In this document: one piece after another, positions 5,380 through 7,405 of the stretch
Layout: each line of letters starts with the position of its first letter
Numbering within the stretch: position 1 is the first letter of the stretch
From: Gammaproteobacteria bacterium
Lineage (GTDB): Bacteria > Pseudomonadota > Gammaproteobacteria > Chromatiales > Sedimenticolaceae
DNA: 7,405 nucleotides
Reading direction: 5' to 3'
Assembly: GCA_020445165.1 (NCBI GenBank)
Contig: JAGRHE010000146.1
Location: 1-7,405 of the forward strand
Notes under the pieces: model-generated
What the model was told of the DNA's origin: nothing
Databases searched by the model: none
Seen by the model: the letters and a program-made list of their open reading frames with translations, nothing else
Position numbers and translations under genes: made by a program

Positions 5380-5790
5380 ATGAAACCCGCATTTATTCTT
5401 TCCGCCGCCCTGTTTGCAGCCCAGGCACCGGCCAGCGACCTGGAACTCTCCGATGACCTGCTCGATAGCGTAACTGCCGGCGGTTCCCGCGCCTCGTGCA
5501 ACGGAGACTGCCTGCTGTCGTCGTACCCAGAACATTATCTCGACGCCACTCAAGACCTCGTCATGCCCGGCCTGCCGGCATTGCCCGAGCGCATGAAGGG
5601 CATCGTCAGGAGCACACCCGCTTCGTCGGGGACCAACAACCAGGCCGAGTCGAGCGCCTCATCCCTCGTCGCTGCCAACAGGCGCGTCTTCACGTCAGGC
5701 GCCGCATCAAATACCCCGGCACCGATCGATCAGGCAACACGACCGCACAGCGCCAGCGCGATCCTGCAACGGTTGCAGAACAAGCCCTGA
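5380..5790 (+). CDS. Exported Ala-Gly-leader protein with a Cys pair (type 1b)
   Basis: 136 residues. ATG at 5380 has AAGGAG at 5365-5370 (9-base gap). Signal peptide MKPAFILSAALFAAQAPA (1-18). Second leader SDLELSDDLLDSVTAG ends at Gly34, with a further Gly at 35, the same residue number as in the 343 gene. Directly after it comes C40-NGD-C44, matching the Cys pair of that gene with one residue less between. Then follow a Pro/Leu segment (VMPGLPALPERMKG, compare ITLPSLPSHIK) and a Ser/Ala/Asn-rich stretch, ending SASAILQRLQNKP (compare TFALQQLLSGQ). Overall identity to its partner is modest, so the pair is old, unlike copies B and C. It follows copy B just as its partner follows copy A. Function not recognised; a disulfide-stabilised accessory or nucleating subunit is a reasonable guess only. 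Confidence 0.85.
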   Translation: MKPAFILSAALFAAQAPASDLELSDDLLDSVTAGGSRASCNGDCLLSSYPEHYLDATQDLVMPGLPALPERMKGIVRSTPASSGTNNQAESSASSLVAANRRVFTSGAASNTPAPIDQATRPHSASAILQRLQNKP

Positions 5791-6124
5791 CAATGTGCAT
5801 GTCCATTGAGGCGGTGTTGCCCTCGGTCGGCCCTATCGGTACTCAGCCGTTGCGCACTCCCAGGATGCTCCAGCACCCCTCACCGACCGGTCTTCGGTAG
5901 TCCGCCAGCCAACCCCACGCTGCTCTCGAACAGGCAACGCTAGCGACGCTTCAGTTGTTGCACCAAGCGCCCCGGGCACGCGCACCCTGCTTGCTGCGCC
6001 CCCGATCCACTGGGATCCCAACGATTATTTGTCGCCGATATTCTTTACAGCACCCTTGCCGGAAAATCGGCACAGACAAAATACAACAATTAAGATACTG
6101 TTTTTAAATGAGTTTATTAATTCC
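5791..6124. other. Intergenic stretch upstream of the copy C promoter
   Basis: No gene seen in about 335 bases. From about 6020 the DNA turns AT-rich (for example 6078-6121), unlike its surroundings. It contains the ATTATTT...TTTACA...GCCGGA element (6024-6062) shared with 3660-3701, and a gapped inverted repeat TTGTCGCCGAT (6029-6039) / ATCGGC-aca-GACAA (6066-6079) about 50 to 100 bases upstream of the -24 box. That is a sensible place for an activator site. No clear terminator for the 5380 gene was found. Confidence 0.45.
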
Positions 6125-6140
6125 CGGCACGTCCCATGCA
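6125..6140 (+). promoter_or_regulatory. Sigma-54-type (-24/-12) promoter of copy C
   Basis: CGGCACGTCCCATGCA, with GG at 6126-6127 and GC at 6138-6139 (10 bases between), fits the sigma-54 pattern apart from the base before GG and the base before TGC. It is nearly the same as 3760-3775. The start of transcription would be near 6151, leaving an untranslated leader of about 260 bases. Confidence 0.55.
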
Positions 6141-6411
6141 AGGTGACCGCATGCGCCATGGCGCCAATATTCGAGACCTGACGGTGCGCCCCGGGCGACG
6201 CCGAAACGGGTACCGGGTTCAGGCGCCACCGGCAAAGCGGTATGGGCTGAGCAGCGTGATCTTCAGCACCCCCGCGAGCCACGAATTCGCCCGGACACCC
6301 GCCGACCAGCGGTCATCCAGGTGGATGGAAGCCCGCCCGGCGGCGGGCATTACAACCCTTCCCGAGTAAATAAGCGAAGGGGATCAATAAATTGTGCATG
6401 GAGTATTAATC
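6141..6411 (+). other. Long 5' leader region of copy C
   Basis: If the promoter at 6125 is correct this is transcribed but untranslated. It begins with a 12-bp palindrome GCGCCATGGCGC (6153-6164) and contains a G+C hairpin GCCCGCC-cggc-GGCGGGC (6331-6348) about 65 bases before the start codon. The ribosome binding site TGGAG (6399-6403) follows in a segment close to that of copy B. No known riboswitch pattern was recognised. Confidence 0.35.
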
Positions 6412-6927
6412 ATGAAATTCACACTCACCCTGACCGCCGCATCGGTTCTCGCCTTCTCGTCGTTCGCGACGGCCGAGCAGACACTGACCGTCACCGAGAT
6501 GGACATCGTCAGTGCCGGCGGCTCGGCTGCAGCTGACGCCCTGGCCGACGCCTTCGGCATGGTCACCTCGACCTCCACCCTGACCCAGGCCGACGTCGTC
6601 AGCACCCAGATCATCTCCGGCCAGTTCGGCAAGATCCACGAGATCAACTCGACCGGCATCGCCGCATCGACCTCGGACTCTGACGGTACCGCTGTCAGCG
6701 CCGCGCAGGCTGCCGGCGTAACCCTGGGCACGCTGCTCTCGGATACGATCAGCAACTCGACGACCTACACCAACACGACGATCGCAAACCCGGTCGCTCT
6801 GGCCATGTCGAACAACGTTTCGACCGCCAGCACGATCATCAAGGGCCTGAACGCTTCGTCGTCCAGCGCTTCGAATGCTGCGTCCGTCCTGTCCAACCCG
6901 GCACCGGCGGTCATGGCCGAACAGTAA
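6412..6927 (+). CDS. Exported Ala-Gly-Gly-leader protein (copy C, major subunit candidate)
   Basis: 171 residues. ATG at 6412 is chosen over the in-frame ATG at 6394 because it directly opens the signal peptide (MKFTLTLTAASVLAFSSFATA) and follows TGGAG with the spacing seen in copy B. The second leader EQTLTVTEMDIVSAGG ends at Gly37. Over the 162 shared residues there are 10 differences from copy B: six in residues 1-37, three in residues 38-160, and one at 161. It then runs on with NPAPAVMAEQ, a tail absent from copies A and B. Roughly 20 silent codon differences in the core against three replacements imply strong selection on the protein. It has its own sigma-54-type promoter and its own pair of 3' hairpins, so it can be made independently. 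Proposed role, as for copy B: an abundant secreted structural subunit matured by the C39-like peptidase (inference). Confidence 0.9.
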   Translation: MKFTLTLTAASVLAFSSFATAEQTLTVTEMDIVSAGGSAAADALADAFGMVTSTSTLTQADVVSTQIISGQFGKIHEINSTGIAASTSDSDGTAVSAAQAAGVTLGTLLSDTISNSTTYTNTTIANPVALAMSNNVSTASTIIKGLNASSSSASNAASVLSNPAPAVMAEQ

Positions 6928-6942
6928 GTCACGCGTCGATCA

Positions 6943-6993
6943 ACACCCGCGCACGGGTGTCATTTCCGTACCCCGCAATTCGGCGGGGTGCGG
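6943..6993 (+). terminator. Tandem hairpins after copy C
   Basis: Hairpin 1: ACACCCG (6943-6949) with CGGGTGT (6954-6960), loop CGCA. Hairpin 2: CCGTACCCCGC (6966-6976) with GCGGGGTGCGG (6983-6993), loop AATTCG, one T-G wobble. The second stem is the same helix as after copies A and B. No T-run follows. Confidence 0.6.
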
Positions 6994-7325
6994 ATACATA
7001 ACCCACTCCCTCTGCATCGGCTCCAACATTCCGTCCGGACGCCGACAACACGCCATTGTGGTGATTGAACCGCCACCGGCGATGGCTGACCCAGCGCAAC
7101 AGCCGGCGCAGGCCGGCGCAGGCCGGCGACGAAACGACAAAACCTGATCCTGGCAAGGTTATTGCGACAAGGACATCAACACGGGCGACAAGGCGCTGCC
7201 CGGTCGGGATCGCACATTCCTGGTGCAGGTGCGTGCCGGATGAACGGTTCTGGAACGTCCCGCACCGGCGCCTCGCCGCAGCGCTTTGTCGTTTCCCGCC
7301 ATCACAGCACTGGGGAGACCATGTC
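6994..7325. other. Intergenic stretch before the 7326 gene
   Basis: About 330 bases with no convincing gene; the longest - strand ORF here is Arg/Ser/Cys-rich, without a family signature. Contents: a short tandem repeat at 7102-7128 and the ribosome binding site GGGGAG (7312-7317). No clear promoter was recognised. Confidence 0.4.
7102..7128. repeat. Tandem repeat of a 10-base unit
   Basis: GCCGGCGCAG is repeated 2.7 times in direct orientation, the third unit being incomplete (GCCGGCG). It is non-coding and possibly variable in copy number between strains. Confidence 0.6.
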
Positions 7326-7405
7326 ATGTTTGACGGATTGCCGAATCGATCGATGGGCGGGCTCGAAGAGCACGGCCTGTACAACCTGAACGAGATCTTC
7401 TGGAA
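7326..7405 (+). CDS. pckA: N-terminus of probable ATP-dependent phosphoenolpyruvate carboxykinase (partial)
   Basis: An open frame runs from ATG 7326 off the end of the window, giving 26 residues plus part of the next. GGGGAG at 7312-7317 sits 8 bases upstream; the ATG at 7321 is too close to it and opens another frame. The protein begins MFDGLPNRSMGG and continues LEEHGLYNLNEIFW, with an Asn or Lys codon next. The pattern 'L...HG(L/I).N...(V/I).WN' near the N-terminus is typical of ATP-type PEP carboxykinase, which converts oxaloacetate to phosphoenolpyruvate in gluconeogenesis. None of the nucleotide-binding motifs is inside the window, so this rests on a short stretch. It is probably unrelated to the secreted-protein cluster and marks its right-hand border. 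Confidence 0.5.
   Translation, partial: MFDGLPNRSMGGLEEHGLYNLNEIFW

Noticed and set aside
343..6927. Classical class II bacteriocins or microcins exported by a C39 ABC transporter
   Set aside because: The precursors begin with Sec signal peptides and the C39 protein is a solo exported domain without ABC parts. No immunity gene is evident, though a toxin role is not excluded.
7102..7128. Short tandem repeat as a CRISPR or origin iteron array
   Set aside because: Units of 10 bases are directly abutting, with no spacers and too few copies.
6929..7384. 151-codon - strand ORF at the right end
   Set aside because: Composition is Arg/Ser/Cys-rich with no recognisable motif, and it overlaps the better-supported pckA-like start at 7326.

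Overview
The window is GC-rich, with strong purine-rich ribosome binding sites, typical Gram-negative Sec signal peptides, an ExeA/GspA-type AAA ATPase and two -24/-12 (sigma-54-type) promoter matches. It most likely comes from the chromosome of a proteobacterium, probably a gammaproteobacterium, but no single gene fixes the taxon. No rRNA, tRNA, CRISPR array, transposase or phage gene was seen.

The theme is a family of seven small exported proteins. Each has a Sec signal peptide, then a second short leader of about 15 to 20 residues ending in a motif of the form L-[STN]-x-x-x-[LM]-D-x-V-[ST]-A-G. That motif closely resembles the 'double-glycine' leaders cut by C39 peptidases. One gene in the cluster (1321-1962) encodes an exported, stand-alone C39-like peptidase with a complete Gln/Cys/His/Asp set. 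The simple reading is two-step maturation: Sec export and signal peptidase cleavage, then periplasmic trimming after Ala-Gly or Ala-Gly-Gly, releasing Ser/Thr/Ala/Asn-rich chains of about 100 to 135 residues. The arrangement recalls functional-amyloid (Fap-like) or other surface-fibre loci, where an exported C39-like protein (FapD) accompanies secreted subunits. The subunits here were not recognised as any named family.

Layout. Positions 1-16 are the last codons of a paralogue (copy A) lying mostly outside the window. The + strand then carries a Cys-pair protein (343-756), a second leader protein (800-1216) and the C39-like peptidase (1321-1962). A convergent gap with a long imperfect inverted repeat follows, then the ExeA-like ATPase on the - strand (2117-3190), with altered Walker A, Walker B and sensor II positions. 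A gene-free stretch (3191-3854) ends in a sigma-54-type promoter driving a third type of leader protein (3855-4355). Next come a doubtful 32-codon ORF, copy B (4580-5068), a second Cys-pair protein (5380-5790), a gene-free stretch with a second sigma-54-type promoter, and copy C (6412-6927). After a further spacer the window ends in the first codons of a probable ATP-dependent phosphoenolpyruvate carboxykinase gene (7326 onward), probably unrelated housekeeping DNA.

Copies B and C are 152/162 identical over their shared length; the differences crowd into the two leaders and the core is almost invariant. Copies A, B and C are each followed by a tandem pair of RNA hairpins whose second stem shows compensatory change. 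The pair 'copy A + Cys-pair protein' recurs as 'copy B + Cys-pair protein', so the locus has grown by duplication of a two-gene unit. No outer-membrane pore or dedicated exporter is in the window, so the route to the cell surface, if there is one, is not visible.
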